Source: Hyphomonas johnsonii MHS-2
GTDB lineage: Bacteria; Pseudomonadota; Alphaproteobacteria; Caulobacterales; Hyphomonadaceae
Assembly: GCF_000685275.1 (NCBI RefSeq)
Contig: NZ_ARYK01000004.1
Span: 186,001-250,000 of the forward strand
DNA: 64,000 bases
Reading direction: 5' to 3'
Below the pieces are notes generated by a model. That model saw only the letters and a list, made by a program, of their open reading frames with translations, was not told the origin of the DNA and searched no databases. A program made the position numbers and the translations under genes. Positions 36,110 through 45,537 of the stretch are shown here, piece by piece. Position 1 is the first letter of the stretch, and the number at the start of each line of letters is the position of its first letter.

Positions 36110-37465
36110 ATGAAACGTATCCTGACAGCGCTGGCGACAGCGTTCCTGCTAGCGACAGGCCTTGCCCTTCCGTCCGCCGCGCAGTTGCAGGTGCGGGTCA
36201 CGGAAGGCAATTTCACGCCCGTGCCGCTCGCCATTCCCGACTTCCAGATCAGTGGCACCGATGCGGCCATGGCCAAGCAGATCAGCGATGTCGTGCGGGC
36301 CGACCTCTCGTCGACCGGCCTGTTCGAGATGCAGAACCCGTCTTCCTTCATCCAGAAGGACCTGGCGATCGACGTTCAGCCGCGCTTTGCGGACTGGAAG
36401 ATCATCAATACCGATGGCCTGGTTGTCGGCGCCTATGAGGAACTGCCCGACGGCAAGATCGCCGTCTCGTTCCGCCTCTGGGACGTCTATGCAGGCGAAG
36501 TGATGCGCATCAACGGCCAGCCCGGCCGGCGCCTGACCACGACGCCGGACAACTGGCGCCGCATCGCCCACAAGATTGCCGATTCGATCTATACGCGCCT
36601 GACCGGCGAGGATCCGTATTTCGATACGCGGATCGTCTATATCGCCGAGACAGGCCCCAAGCTGGCACGCGTCAAGCGGCTCGCGATCATGGATTCCGAC
36701 GGCGCCAACCAGCAATACCTGACGCCGGGCCGCAACACGGTTCTGACACCGCGCTTCTCGCCCTCGGCGCAGGAAATCACCTACATGTCCTATGAAGGTG
36801 GCAAGCCGCGGATCTACCTCTTCAATATCGAGACCGGCCGCCAGGAACTGCTCGGCAATTTCCCGGGCATGACCTTTGCGCCGCGCTTCTCGCGCGACGG
36901 GGAAAGCGTGCTGCTGACGCAGGCCCAGCGCGGCAATTCCGACATCTACATCATGAACCTGCGAACCCGTGAATCGCGCCGGCTGACCGACCATCCGGCG
37001 ATCGACACGTCGCCCTCGATGTCGCCTGACGGCAAATCCATCGCGTTCACGTCTGACCGCGGTGGCAGCCCCCAGATCTATGTCATGAATGTCGATGGCA
37101 GCCCGCGCACCTGCCCGTCGGGCGGGCGCGATTCGGCCTGCCGGATCACGTTTGGCCGGGGCAATTACTCGACGCCCGTCTGGAGCCCGCGCGGCGATCT
37201 CGTGGCCTTCACCAAGCAGGCCGGCGGCAAGTTCTATATCGGCGTCATCGGCACGGACGGAAAAGGCGAACGCCTGCTCACGGAAGCCTATCTCGACGAG
37301 GGCCCGGATTGGTCGCCCAACGGCCGTGTGATCGTCTATTTCCGCGAATCACGCCCGGGCGATGGCCCGCAACTGATGTCGGTTGACCTGTCCGGACGCA
37401 ACGAACGCCGGTTGCCGACTCAAACCGATGCCTCGGATCCGGCCTGGTCGCCGATTCTGCAGTAA
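36110..37465 (+). CDS. tolB: Periplasmic Tol-Pal protein TolB
   Basis: 451 residues from ATG 36110 with AAGGAG 10 bases upstream. A signal peptide (ends LPSAA-Q) precedes the N-terminal alpha/beta domain (ISDVVRADLSSTGLF, VVGAYEELPDGK) and a six-bladed beta-propeller with repeated SPDGKSIAFTSDRGGSPQIY-type blades. It binds Pal and TolA. A strong intrinsic terminator follows, so pal has its own promoter. Confidence 0.96.
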   Translation: MKRILTALATAFLLATGLALPSAAQLQVRVTEGNFTPVPLAIPDFQISGTDAAMAKQISDVVRADLSSTGLFEMQNPSSFIQKDLAIDVQPRFADWKIINTDGLVVGAYEELPDGKIAVSFRLWDVYAGEVMRINGQPGRRLTTTPDNWRRIAHKIADSIYTRLTGEDPYFDTRIVYIAETGPKLARVKRLAIMDSDGANQQYLTPGRNTVLTPRFSPSAQEITYMSYEGGKPRIYLFNIETGRQELLGNFPGMTFAPRFSRDGESVLLTQAQRGNSDIYIMNLRTRESRRLTDHPAIDTSPSMSPDGKSIAFTSDRGGSPQIYVMNVDGSPRTCPSGGRDSACRITFGRGNYSTPVWSPRGDLVAFTKQAGGKFYIGVIGTDGKGERLLTEAYLDEGPDWSPNGRVIVYFRESRPGDGPQLMSVDLSGRNERRLPTQTDASDPAWSPILQ

Positions 37466-37474
37466 CAAAAGCAG

Positions 37475-37510
37475 GCAACTGCCCGGGATTGCCTCCCGGG
37501 CAGTTGCTTT
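37475..37510 (+). terminator. Intrinsic terminator after tolB
   Basis: A perfect 13-bp stem (37475-37487 with 37495-37507), a 7-base loop and TTT immediately after. It ends the tolQRAB transcript before pal. Confidence 0.85.
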
Positions 37511-37621
37511 CAGGAGACAGGACGATAAAATCATGCGAAACGGTGCGCGGTTCAGTCACCGCCCGATTGTCGCCTGATTTCCGCCCGAATATGGAAGCAC
37601 TCAGCGCTAGTCGTAACCACG

Positions 37622-37653
37622 TTGACAAAACGCCCGCCGTAAGGCGTCAATAT
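37622..37653 (+). promoter_or_regulatory. Possible pal promoter
   Basis: A consensus -35 hexamer TTGACA (37622-37627) is followed about 20 bases later by the AT-rich CAATAT (37648-37653). Spacing is longer than ideal. A separate promoter is expected because a terminator precedes it. Confidence 0.35.
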
Positions 37654-37684
37654 CGCTCTAAGGACATCCAGGGGAGTCTTAGTA

Positions 37685-38233
37685 ATGAAATCATCTCTTA
37701 AACTTACTGCTGCCGCTGCCGTGCTGCTTTCGCTCGGCGCCTGTGCTTCGAAGCCGAAGCCGGTTGTGGATACGACGCCTGTTGAAGTCGTTGACACGAC
37801 TCCGACCGTCACAGAGCCCGTCGAAACAGAAACTGTCGCTCCGGTTGCAACCGGCCCGGCAGCAGGCTCGCTCGAAGACTTCCGTGTAAACGTCGGCGAG
37901 CGCGTCTATTATGACCTCGACAGCTACCGCCTTGATGCCGACGATCAGGAAATCCTGAAGCGTCAGGCAGCATGGCTGTCGTCCTATCCCGGCGTTCGCA
38001 TCCTTGTTGCAGGCAACTGTGACGAGCGCGGCACGCGCGAATACAACCTTGCCCTCGGTGAGCGTCGTGCTTCCGTGGTCAAGGACTATCTGATCAGCCT
38101 CGGCGTTGACCCGTCGCGGATCGACACGATCTCCTACGGCAAGGAACGCCCGATCGCTGCTGGCAGCGACGAGCAGTCCTGGGCGCTGAACCGTAACGGT
38201 TTCACGCAGATCGTTTCCGGCACGAACAGCTAA
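37685..38233 (+). CDS. pal: Peptidoglycan-associated lipoprotein Pal
   Basis: A 182-residue lipoprotein (lipobox LGA-C20). A Thr/Val/Pro-rich linker (22-60) leads to an OmpA-like peptidoglycan-binding domain: VYYDLDSYRLDADDQEIL, VAGNCDERGTREYNLALGERRA and YGKERPIAAGSDEQSWALNR. It anchors the outer membrane to peptidoglycan and binds TolB. RBS GGGGAG. A terminator follows. Confidence 0.96.
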   Translation: MKSSLKLTAAAAVLLSLGACASKPKPVVDTTPVEVVDTTPTVTEPVETETVAPVATGPAAGSLEDFRVNVGERVYYDLDSYRLDADDQEILKRQAAWLSSYPGVRILVAGNCDERGTREYNLALGERRASVVKDYLISLGVDPSRIDTISYGKERPIAAGSDEQSWALNRNGFTQIVSGTNS

Positions 38234-38262
38234 GCCTGACTGCCGTATCTACCTGATAATTG

Positions 38263-38297
38263 CAGCCGGGCGCCTTAATTTGGCCCCGGCTGTTTTT
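38263..38297 (+). terminator. Intrinsic terminator after pal
   Basis: CAGCCGGG (38263-38270) pairs with CCCGGCTG (38285-38292), extended by GCC/GG(C), followed by five T residues. It lies 30 bases past the pal stop and 36 bases before the cpoB ATG. Confidence 0.85.
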
Positions 38298-38332
38298 ATA
38301 TGGTCGCCCCAAAACGAGTGGAGATTTTCCTG

Positions 38333-39352
38333 ATGTTCAGAGCCCCGGCCATCGCCCTCGCCAGCCTGGTATTGCTCACCGCGCCGGCCATCGCCCAGCG
38401 CGGCGCGCCGATATCGCAGGGCGTGACCAGCTCTGATCTGGCCAGCCAGGTGACACAGGTGCGCCAGCAGAACGCCGACCTGAAAGTCCAGGTCAACAAC
38501 CTGCTCGGCGATATCATGACGCTCACGGGCCGGGTCGAAACAATGGAATTTGCCTTGTCGCAGGCCCGCGACAAGAATGATGCGCTGCAGCGCGACAATG
38601 AATCCCTCTCCGATTCCCTCAAATCCCTGGAGGACCGGCTCGATGCCCAGTCTCGCCAGCTTGCTGCGCTGGAGGCACGGCTGGCTGCAGATCCGTCGTT
38701 GTCCTACATCGACCCGGATGCCGAATTGCCTGTCGATGACGAGGGCGCCTATCTGTCCAGCCCTGCCGGTGCATCCGGTCGGAGCGACAATCTGGCCTCT
38801 GGCCCGACGCGCCTCGTGACACCGACGACCGAACCGTCCGCCACAGATGTTGCCAACAGTGCGTCGCGCGCGATGGAGCCATCCAGTCCAATGAATGCCT
38901 CCGCAGACGGAGCGCCGCTGCCGACCGGATCGCTCGGCACCATTTCCGCCAGCGCCCTGCCGGGGGAGGCCGGTCCGCTGTTCGCAGAGGCCAAGTCCAA
39001 GCTGATCCGGTTTGACTATGCTGGCGCCGAAGCGGCATTCCGGGCCTTCATCGACAAGTTCGGTGACGATCCGCAGGCTGGCGAGGCCCATTACTGGCTG
39101 GGCGAAGCACTGTACCAGCAGAAGGCCTTTGCCGATAGCGGCGCGGCCTACACGACCATGATCCGGTCTTTCCCCAACGATCCGCGTGCGCCCGAAGCGC
39201 TGGTCAAGCTGGCCCGCGCAATGCGGCTTGTCGGCGACAAGGAAAAAGCCTGCCTTGCCCTGGATACGCTGCCGAAGCGCTATCCGAACGCGTCCGGCGT
39301 GACGCGGGACCTGTCGGCGGTCGAACGGACCAAGTCCGGGTGCGACAACTAG
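38333..39352 (+). CDS. cpoB: Tol-Pal system protein CpoB (YbgF)
   Basis: 339 residues from ATG 38333 (GGAG upstream). A signal peptide (ends PAIA-Q) is followed by a coiled-coil segment (about 30-110: QVRQQNADLKVQVNNLL and KSLEDRLDAQSRQLAALEARL), a low-complexity linker, and C-terminal TPR-like repeats (about 220-335: AEAAFRAFIDKFGDDPQAGEAHYWLG, and similar). It coordinates PBP1B and Tol at division in E. coli. The tilS start lies 13 bases inside its 3' end. Confidence 0.92.
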   Translation: MFRAPAIALASLVLLTAPAIAQRGAPISQGVTSSDLASQVTQVRQQNADLKVQVNNLLGDIMTLTGRVETMEFALSQARDKNDALQRDNESLSDSLKSLEDRLDAQSRQLAALEARLAADPSLSYIDPDAELPVDDEGAYLSSPAGASGRSDNLASGPTRLVTPTTEPSATDVANSASRAMEPSSPMNASADGAPLPTGSLGTISASALPGEAGPLFAEAKSKLIRFDYAGAEAAFRAFIDKFGDDPQAGEAHYWLGEALYQQKAFADSGAAYTTMIRSFPNDPRAPEALVKLARAMRLVGDKEKACLALDTLPKRYPNASGVTRDLSAVERTKSGCDN

Positions 39353-40374
39353 AGGCGCCGCCCGCAGACCTGGCGCCATTCGACACGCTTTGCGGCGCGG
39401 CCACTGGCCCGATCGGGATTGCTGTTTCCGGCGGTGGCGATTCCCTGGCCCTTCTTCACCTTGCAAACGACTGGGCGCGCGATCGCGGCCGCCAGCTGGC
39501 GGCCTTCACGTTCGACCACGGGCTGCGCCCTGAGTCCCGCAGCGAGGCGCAGGGCGTGGCAGACGCCTGCGCGCGCCTCGGTGTCGATCACGCCATCCTC
39601 GACTGGGCGACGCCGGAAGGGCGTCAGGCGCCGGCCCGCCGGGCGCGGCATGCAGCGCTTGCCGAAGCCATCCGGGCGCGCGGCGGGGCTATGCTGCTGA
39701 TGGGGCATACGGCGGATGACCAGGCCGAGACATTCCTGATGCGCGCGCGGCGGGGCTCGACCTGGTACGGACTGGCCGCCATGCAGGCGCAGGCGCTGTC
39801 ACCCGTCTGGCCGGAAGGCCACGGCGTAAGGATCGGCCGCCCGCTGCTGTCTGCGCGCCGGGCGGACCTGCGCGCCCTGCTGCGGGCGAGAGGCGTGCAC
39901 TGGGTTGATGATCCATCGAACCAGAATCCGGCCTTTGAACGGGTGCGCGTGCGCCGCCTGCTCGACGCCTCGCCCCGGCTTGCGGCCCGTGTCCGGCACT
40001 GCCTGGAAGGCGTCACGCAGGTGCGGGCAATCGAGGATGGATTGACCGGCAAGTGGCTGCGCACCCGGGTCAGGATGGACGCTGACGGCCGCATCGAGGC
40101 AGATATTGCGGGCCTCGAACCGGAATGCGTCGCGCGCCGGGCCGGCCTGCTGATCCAGGTCGCCGCCGGGCGTGATGCGCGGCCAAGGTGGGATAAGCTG
40201 CAACTCATTGCACACCGTCTGTGCGCCGATCGGGCGTTCGCAGGGGCGACACTCGGCGGAAGCCGCATCAAGCGGCGCGGTAAAACTGTAGTGTTTACAG
40301 CGGAATACGAGTCCGATCCCCTGGCGGGAAAGCGACTGGATGCGCTCAGGAACCTGCTCAGCGGCAAGCCGTGA
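39340..40374 (+). CDS. tilS: tRNA(Ile)-lysidine synthase
   Basis: 344 residues from GTG 39340, overlapping cpoB by 13 bases. The N-type ATP pyrophosphatase loop is SGGGDSLALL (30-39), followed by FDHGLRPES and the HTADDQAET motif, with the tRNA-binding stretch VDDPSNQNPAFERVRVR. It modifies C34 of tRNA-Ile(CAU). The C-terminal substrate-binding domains are short, as is usual for alphaproteobacteria. Confidence 0.93.
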   Translation: MRQLEAPPADLAPFDTLCGAATGPIGIAVSGGGDSLALLHLANDWARDRGRQLAAFTFDHGLRPESRSEAQGVADACARLGVDHAILDWATPEGRQAPARRARHAALAEAIRARGGAMLLMGHTADDQAETFLMRARRGSTWYGLAAMQAQALSPVWPEGHGVRIGRPLLSARRADLRALLRARGVHWVDDPSNQNPAFERVRVRRLLDASPRLAARVRHCLEGVTQVRAIEDGLTGKWLRTRVRMDADGRIEADIAGLEPECVARRAGLLIQVAAGRDARPRWDKLQLIAHRLCADRAFAGATLGGSRIKRRGKTVVFTAEYESDPLAGKRLDALRNLLSGKP

Positions 40375-40467
40375 CAATTGCGCCATGTTAAGTGGAAAGG
40401 AGTCGTTTTTGTGTAAGCGCGCTCCTATGTTACAGATCAACACCTCTTCCAACCTGAGAGACCGCAT

Positions 40468-42390
40468 ATGAACGTCCGCAATCTTGCCATCTGGGGCGCC
40501 ATCGCCTTGCTCGTTATCGGCATGGCTGTTGCCATGGGCGGTTCTTCCGAAGCCGATCACGCGACCAAGGCGAAGCTGTCGGAAATCTACCAGCTGATCG
40601 ATTCCGGTCAGGTGACCGAAGCGACGCTGGGCGACCAGCAGATTGTCGTGAAAACGGCCGATAACCGCACGCTGGTCAGCGAATTGCGCGGACTCGACAT
40701 GGAAACCCAGGGCGTGCTCGTGAAGGAAGGCGTCCCGTTCACGGTTGATGCCGACAGCGGCCGCAACAATTTTGCCTCGCTGCTTTTCTCGATCCTGCCA
40801 ATCCTGCTGATTGTCGGGTTTGTCTTCTTCATGATGCGCCAGATGCAGGGTGGCGGTGGCCGCGGAGCGATGAGCTTCGGCAAGTCGCGCGCCCGCCTGC
40901 TGACCGAAAAGCATGGCCGCGTCACCTTTGACGACGTCGCCGGCGTGGACGAGGCTAAGGAAGAATTGCAGGAGATCGTCGAATTCCTGCAGGATCCGTC
41001 CAAGTTCCAGCGCCTCGGCGGCAAGATCCCGAAAGGCGCGCTGCTGGTTGGCCCTCCGGGAACGGGCAAGACGCTCCTGGCCCGCGCTGTTGCCGGCGAG
41101 GCCGGTGTGCCCTTCTTCACGATTTCCGGGTCCGACTTTGTCGAAATGTTCGTCGGCGTCGGTGCCAGCCGCGTGCGCGACATGTTCGAACAGGCCAAGC
41201 GTTCGGCGCCCTGCATCATCTTCATTGATGAAATCGATGCGGTTGGCCGTTCGCGTGGTGCCGGCCTTGGTGGCGGCAATGACGAACGCGAACAGACGCT
41301 GAACCAGTTGCTGGTCGAGATGGACGGCTTCGAGGCCAACGAGGGCATCATCCTCGTGGCCGCAACGAACCGGCCTGACGTGCTGGACCCTGCGCTGCTG
41401 CGGCCCGGTCGTTTTGACCGCCAGATCACTGTCGGCAACCCCGACATCATCGGCCGTGAGAAAATCCTGCGCGTTCACATGCGCAATGTGCCGCTGGCCA
41501 AGGATGTCGACACCAAGACCATCGCACGCGGTACGCCCGGCTTCTCCGGGGCCGACCTTGCGAACCTCGTCAACGAGGCGGCCCTCCTGGCTGCCCGTCG
41601 CGGCAAGCGCGTGGTCGCCATGGCCGAGTTCGAGGATGCGAAAGACAAGGTCCTGATGGGGCCGGAGCGCCGCTCCATGGTCATGTCCGAAAAAGAGAAA
41701 GAACTGACCGCCTGGCACGAAGCCGGCCACGCCATCGTCGCGATGAAGGTGCCGTCGGCCGACCCGGTGCACAAGGCCACGATCATTCCACGCGGCCGCG
41801 CCCTCGGCATGGTCATGCAGCTGCCGGAAGACGACAAGCTGTCAATGTCGAAGATCGAGATGACGAGCCGCCTGGCCATCATGATGGGTGGACGCGTCGC
41901 CGAGGAACTGAAATTCGGCCACGACAATGTCACGGCGGGTGCAGCGTCCGACATCCAGCAGGCCACGCGCCTTGCGCGCGCCATGGTCACGCGCTGGGGT
42001 TTTGCCGACGATATCGGTCCGGTGGACTATGGCTCCGACCAGGGCGACGTGTTCCTCGGCCAGCAGCTGATGCAGTCCAGCCACGTGTCGGAAGAAACCT
42101 CGCGCAAGATCGAGGAAGAAGTCCGCAAGCTGATCCAGACCGGCATGGACGAAGCCCGCCGCATCATGACGGAAACCCGTCACGAATGGGAAGCCATAGC
42201 CCTCGGCCTGCTCGAGTACGAAACCCTGTCGGGCGACGAGATCGCTGAATTGCTGAAAGGCAACAAGCCGACCCGGCCGGATCTTGACGACGACAATACC
42301 GGCCCGGCCTCCGCCGTGCCCGTGATCGGCAAGCGCCGCAAGCCGAGCGGCGAAGCCGGCCTCGGCGACCCGGAGCCGAACCCCGCCTAG
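40468..42390 (+). CDS. ftsH: Membrane-bound AAA+ zinc metalloprotease FtsH
   Basis: A 640-residue protein. Two membrane helices (about 5-23 and 105-125) flank a short periplasmic domain. The AAA+ module has Walker A GPPGTGKT (195-202), Walker [12 protein letters not shown] and [12 protein letters not shown]; the M41 protease site is HEAGH (417-421). It degrades misfolded membrane proteins and regulators. It follows tilS, the usual order. A strong terminator closes the cluster. Confidence 0.97.
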   Translation: MNVRNLAIWGAIALLVIGMAVAMGGSSEADHATKAKLSEIYQLIDSGQVTEATLGDQQIVVKTADNRTLVSELRGLDMETQGVLVKEGVPFTVDADSGRNNFASLLFSILPILLIVGFVFFMMRQMQGGGGRGAMSFGKSRARLLTEKHGRVTFDDVAGVDEAKEELQEIVEFLQDPSKFQRLGGKIPKGALLVGPPGTGKTLLARAVAGEAGVPFFTISGSDFVEMFVGVGASRVRDMFEQAKRSAPCIIFIDEIDAVGRSRGAGLGGGNDEREQTLNQLLVEMDGFEANEGIILVAATNRPDVLDPALLRPGRFDRQITVGNPDIIGREKILRVHMRNVPLAKDVDTKTIARGTPGFSGADLANLVNEAALLAARRGKRVVAMAEFEDAKDKVLMGPERRSMVMSEKEKELTAWHEAGHAIVAMKVPSADPVHKATIIPRGRALGMVMQLPEDDKLSMSKIEMTSRLAIMMGGRVAEELKFGHDNVTAGAASDIQQATRLARAMVTRWGFADDIGPVDYGSDQGDVFLGQQLMQSSHVSEETSRKIEEEVRKLIQTGMDEARRIMTETRHEWEAIALGLLEYETLSGDEIAELLKGNKPTRPDLDDDNTGPASAVPVIGKRRKPSGEAGLGDPEPNPA

Positions 42391-42416
42391 AGCGAGGGGG
42401 AAAGTGGGATTGAATT

Positions 42417-42452
42417 GGAGCGCAGCCTGTCCGGGCTGCGCTCCGTGCTTTT
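42417..42452 (+). terminator. Intrinsic terminator after ftsH
   Basis: A perfect 11-bp stem (42417-42427 with 42434-42444), then GTGCTTTT. It lies 26 bases beyond the ftsH stop and just before the convergent DUF2721 gene. Confidence 0.8.
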
Positions 42453-42473
42453 GGGGAGGGTGTTTCCCGGCGG

Positions 42474-42962
42474 TCAGCCGTCGCCGATGGGGCGCTTGAT
42501 CATGTCGCCGGCCTTGGATGCCAGCAGGTGCGGCGTGACACGCAGGGTGCGGGTGGCGATCGAGACTTCGAGCAGGAAGGCGATCAGTCCGGCGATCAGC
42601 GCCGCCATCGACGCGACAAAAAGCGTGGCGATGATGTTCGACAGGTCCATTTCGGTGAGTTGCCCCACGAACAGCGTCACGACGACGAGACAGATCAGCA
42701 GGGCTGACAGCGTCGACAGGATGATCGCGCCGTTGATGAACTTGATCCGCTTGTCGATGGCGGCCAGTTCAGGGACATGGCGATGCCTGACCGACGGGTC
42801 GAGTTCCGTCATGAAGCCTTCCACCTTGCGCCAGCGATCGACAACGCGGGTCAGGCGGTTGGCCATGACGTTCAGCAGCGCGCCAATGCCTGCCAGCAGG
42901 AAGAATGGCGCAATGGCGAGTTGGATGATGTGGGCGATGTCGGCAGGCATGTTGATCGGCAT
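42474..42962 (-). CDS. DUF2721 family membrane protein
   Basis: A 162-residue protein. The first helix (about 8-33, IIQLAIAPFFLLAGIGALLNVM) is followed by a cytoplasmic segment LTRVVDRWRKVEG and two further helices (about 75-100, 108-135), the layout of DUF2721. Function unknown. Convergent with ftsH. Confidence 0.82.
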   Translation of the reverse strand: MPINMPADIAHIIQLAIAPFFLLAGIGALLNVMANRLTRVVDRWRKVEGFMTELDPSVRHRHVPELAAIDKRIKFINGAIILSTLSALLICLVVVTLFVGQLTEMDLSNIIATLFVASMAALIAGLIAFLLEVSIATRTLRVTPHLLASKAGDMIKRPIGDG

Positions 42963-43038
42963 GCGCTGCAGGATTGGCGTGCCCGCGCCGCCGCGTCAAC
43001 CCGCAGGGCCCCTTGCGGTGCGGTCGTGATGTGCTGGG

Positions 43039-43650
43039 TCAGGCTTTGGCGCTGGGGCGGGCGGTGACGGCCTGGTGCCAGCGGTCGAGGTGGGTCAGCG
43101 CGGCGTCCGGCGGCACACCGACCAAGCCGGCGCCGAAGTCGACCGTGGCAAGCGCAACAGCGTCTGCCACCGTATAGGTGTCGCCGGCGATGAACGCATG
43201 GCGTGCCAGTTGGTCGTTGAGCAGCTTGTAGCCCATCGCCGTGCGGACGCGGTTTTGCGCGGCGGCCTCGGGGATCTGCTGGATCAGTTTGGCCGTCAGC
43301 GGATGGCCATGCACCCAGACCATGCCGATCGGCACCATCAGGTTCAGCTCCACGCGGCGCAGCCACATGTCCACGATGGCCTTTTCCTTCGCGCCGGTGC
43401 CGAACAAGGGCGGATCAGGATGCAGTTCCTCGAAATAGCGGCAGATCGCGACGCTTTCGGAAATGCAGGAGCCGTCATCGAGTTCGAGGACCGGGATGCC
43501 GCCGGTCGGGTTCTTCTCCAGGAAATCCGGCTGGCGGTTGCGCCGGGCGAGAATGTCCACGGTCTCGGTCGGCACATGCAGGCCTTTTTCGGCGAGATAG
43601 ATGCGCACGCGGCGGGGATTGGGCCCGGAGGGGTAATCGTAAAGGATCAT
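43039..43650 (-). CDS. Glutathione S-transferase family protein
   Basis: A 203-residue GST. The N-terminal domain starts MILYDYPSGPNPRRVRIYLAEKG and has NPTGGIPVLELDDGSCISESVAICRYFEE (cis-Pro and Glu-Ser motif). The C-terminal domain includes AFIAGDTYTVADAVALATVDF (N-capping box). The active-site residue near Ser8 or Asn11 suggests a Ser/Cys-type bacterial GST. No partner gene is evident. Confidence 0.9.
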   Translation of the reverse strand: MILYDYPSGPNPRRVRIYLAEKGLHVPTETVDILARRNRQPDFLEKNPTGGIPVLELDDGSCISESVAICRYFEELHPDPPLFGTGAKEKAIVDMWLRRVELNLMVPIGMVWVHGHPLTAKLIQQIPEAAAQNRVRTAMGYKLLNDQLARHAFIAGDTYTVADAVALATVDFGAGLVGVPPDAALTHLDRWHQAVTARPSAKA

Positions 43651-43703
43651 GCCGCAACGCTAGCCCGCACCGGCAGGCGGGGGAAGGGCCGATCCGGCCG
43701 GTA

Positions 43704-44183
43704 TCAGGCCCAGAGCCTTGGCTGGGCGTCGATCACGGCCTGGGCACAGCCCTCGTCCCACGGGAACAGGCCGTCGATCTGGCCCGGCCAGACGAGCTGG
43801 ATGATGCCGGGATGGCCCTTGTTGCCGCGATGCTTCCAGTACCAGTTGGCCCAGGTGACATAATCGGTGAACAGGTCGGCATGGTCGGCCTTCTTGGCGA
43901 TGCAGTCATGCCCGTCGACCAGGCCCTGCCAGCGCTGTTCGCCTTCCACCTTCCGGCCTGCCTTGATCTGGCGGAACACGTCCGACAGCATGTCGTGCAT
44001 GACATCACGGTGGAGGCCGAAGACGATGAATTCCGGCGCGTTCAGGGTTTCGGTGAAACCGATCGAATAGGTGAAGTTGGGGCGCGCCAGTTCCGGATCG
44101 AACACATGCATGCTCTGCCAGCCGTGCGCGTCGATATTGTCGAGCAGGCGGTGTTCGGTGGCGGTGAGTTCCGGCGCGTCCAT
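43704..44183 (-). CDS. DUF4262 family protein
   Basis: A 159-residue soluble protein with the DUF4262 pattern: DNIDAHGWQSMHVFDP, FTYSIGFTETLNAPEFIVFGL and the C-terminal HPGIIQLVWPGQIDGLFPWDEGC. Function unknown; members are sometimes linked to anti-phage or stress islands, but nothing here supports that. Transcribed apart from its neighbours. Confidence 0.82.
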   Translation of the reverse strand: MDAPELTATEHRLLDNIDAHGWQSMHVFDPELARPNFTYSIGFTETLNAPEFIVFGLHRDVMHDMLSDVFRQIKAGRKVEGEQRWQGLVDGHDCIAKKADHADLFTDYVTWANWYWKHRGNKGHPGIIQLVWPGQIDGLFPWDEGCAQAVIDAQPRLWA

Positions 44184-44258
44184 GACACGATGTGGCGGCG
44201 CGCCGCGCGACAGGTCAAGATTGCCAGGCCGACATGACGCAGATGTAAGGGAAGCGCC

Positions 44259-44675
44259 TCAGCGCGCGAACAGCTGGCCGATATCAGCAAAGGCCTTCAG
44301 CTCGATGGCATTGCCGGAGGGGTCGGCAAAGAACATGGTCGCCTGCTCGCCCGGCTGGCCGGCAAAGCGGACATAGGGCTGAATCAGGAAATCCACTTTG
44401 CCTTCAAGGCGCTGGGCCATTGCCCGCCAGTCGTCCATCGGCAGGACGAGGCCGAAATGGCGGACCGGAACACCTTGCCCGTCAACCGCGCTGGTGCCCG
44501 TGGCGCCGCACTGGTCTGGCGCCAGGTGCGCGACGATCTGGTGGCCGCGGAAATCAAAGTCCACCCAGGCGTCGGAACTGCGCCCCTCGGCGCAGCCGAG
44601 CAGGCCACCATAGAAGGCGCGCGCGGCGGCGAGGTCGTGGACCGGGAAGGCGAGATGGAAGGGGGACAGCGGCAT
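44259..44675 (-). CDS. VOC superfamily (glyoxalase-like) protein
   Basis: A 138-residue protein with two beta-alpha-beta-beta-beta modules: FHLAFPVHDLAAARAFYGGLLG and HFGLVLPMDDWRAMAQRLEG, ending MFFADPSGNAIELKAFAD with the metal-binding Glu. His7 and the terminal Glu suggest a metal site. Substrate unknown. A long gap with phased GCACG repeats lies upstream. Confidence 0.88.
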   Translation of the reverse strand: MPLSPFHLAFPVHDLAAARAFYGGLLGCAEGRSSDAWVDFDFRGHQIVAHLAPDQCGATGTSAVDGQGVPVRHFGLVLPMDDWRAMAQRLEGKVDFLIQPYVRFAGQPGEQATMFFADPSGNAIELKAFADIGQLFAR

Positions 44676-44772
44676 GGGCGGGCCTCGAAAGCGGGGGAGG
44701 GGAGAGGTCCCATCCTAGGCCGGCGGCGGCAAAGCGCAATCGCCGGCCGGGGCCGGCCGCGCCCGCAGGCGG

Positions 44773-44843
44773 TGCACGGACAGGTGCACGTACAAAGCAC
44801 GAAACCTGCACGCAGGCGGCACGAACGGCGCGCGCGATGCACG
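44773..44843. repeat. Helically phased GCACG repeat array
   Basis: The hexamer NGCACG (mostly TGCACG) starts at 44773, 44785, 44796, 44807, 44818 and 44838, giving spacings of 12, 11, 11, 11 and 20 bases, about one or two DNA turns. It lies 69-139 bases before the DUF4440 lipoprotein gene and about 100 bases upstream of the VOC gene start. An array of protein-binding sites is likely; a decayed tandem repeat is the alternative. Confidence 0.5.
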
Positions 44844-44911
44844 GACGCGGAAGCGTTTGACAGCGGCGCGGCCCTGGCGGAAGGTTTTTTCTTCAGAAAC
44901 CGGAGGGGGAC

Positions 44912-45406
44912 GTGATGATGAAATATGCGACGGGAATGACAGGCGCGCTGGCGGCCATGACACTGGCAGGCTGTGTGGCGGTGGATGTCACGGATTCGAC
45001 GCCGGATGCGCCAGCGGCGATGACGGCCGCCGAGGCGCGCGCGATTGTCGAGGCGCGCAACGGGGATTTCGAGAAACTGTTTGCTGCCGATGATGCGGCC
45101 GGGCTGGCGACGCAGATGTACACTGCGGGTGGCCGCCTTGTGCCGCCGGACGCGCCGGACATGGTGGGGCCGGAGGCGATTGCCGCCTACTGGACAGGCG
45201 CCCTCGGCGTGATCGAGACAGTGGACCTGGCAACCGTCGAGGCCGTGCCGGCGGGCGCGGGCCATATCGCCGAGCGCACGCATGTCACGCTGTATGGCGC
45301 CGACGGCAGCGTCATGGGCGCCGGCAAGGCCGTGATCCTCTGGACGCAGGAAGACGGCACCTGGAAAATGCAATGGGACAGCTGGAACAACGGCCCGGTG
45401 GAGTAG
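44912..45406 (+). CDS. DUF4440/SnoaL-like (NTF2-fold) lipoprotein
   Basis: A 164-residue lipoprotein (lipobox LAG-C). The mature protein has one NTF2-like domain: EARAIVEARNGDFEKLFAADDAAGLATQMY, MVGPEAIAAYWTGAL, and the closing WTQEDGTWKMQWDSWN, typical of DUF4440/SgcJ-type proteins. No enzyme activity can be read off. RBS GGAGGGG. Upstream is the phased GCACG array; downstream are REP-like repeats and the accessory segment. Confidence 0.85.
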   Translation: MMMKYATGMTGALAAMTLAGCVAVDVTDSTPDAPAAMTAAEARAIVEARNGDFEKLFAADDAAGLATQMYTAGGRLVPPDAPDMVGPEAIAAYWTGALGVIETVDLATVEAVPAGAGHIAERTHVTLYGADGSVMGAGKAVILWTQEDGTWKMQWDSWNNGPVE

Positions 45407-45412
45407 GGCGGC

Positions 45413-45495
45413 GTAGGGTGCATCAAGCGAAGCGCAATGCACCCTGGCGCGTGCAAAACGGTGCATTGCGGCCTGCGGCCTTAATGCACCCTGCG
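45413..45495. repeat. REP-like element, copy 1
   Basis: Starts GTAGGGTGCAT and forms two hairpins: GGGTGCAT with ATGCACCC (45415-45445 region), and GGTGCATT with AATGCACC around nested GGCC repeats (45460-45490). This GTAGGGTGCA/TGCACCCTAC family recurs in many bacterial genomes. It lies 7 bases past the lipoprotein stop. Confidence 0.8.
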
Positions 45496-45537
45496 ATTGC
45501 TGGCCGGGATTTCGTCGATAGGGCGGGCTTCGGCGGG

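Noticed and set aside
39799-41772. Very long open frame antisense to ftsH and tilS
   Set aside because: High GC makes opposite-strand frames open; the protein has no recognisable domain and the plus-strand ftsH is unambiguous.
44773-44843. CRISPR array
   Set aside because: Units are 5-6 bases with spacings of about 11; far too short for CRISPR repeats and spacers, and no cas genes are present.
44384-45466. Minus-strand frame across the VOC gene, repeat array and DUF4440 gene
   Set aside because: It overlaps two recognisable genes and the phased repeat; repetitive Arg/Ala/Pro sequence only.
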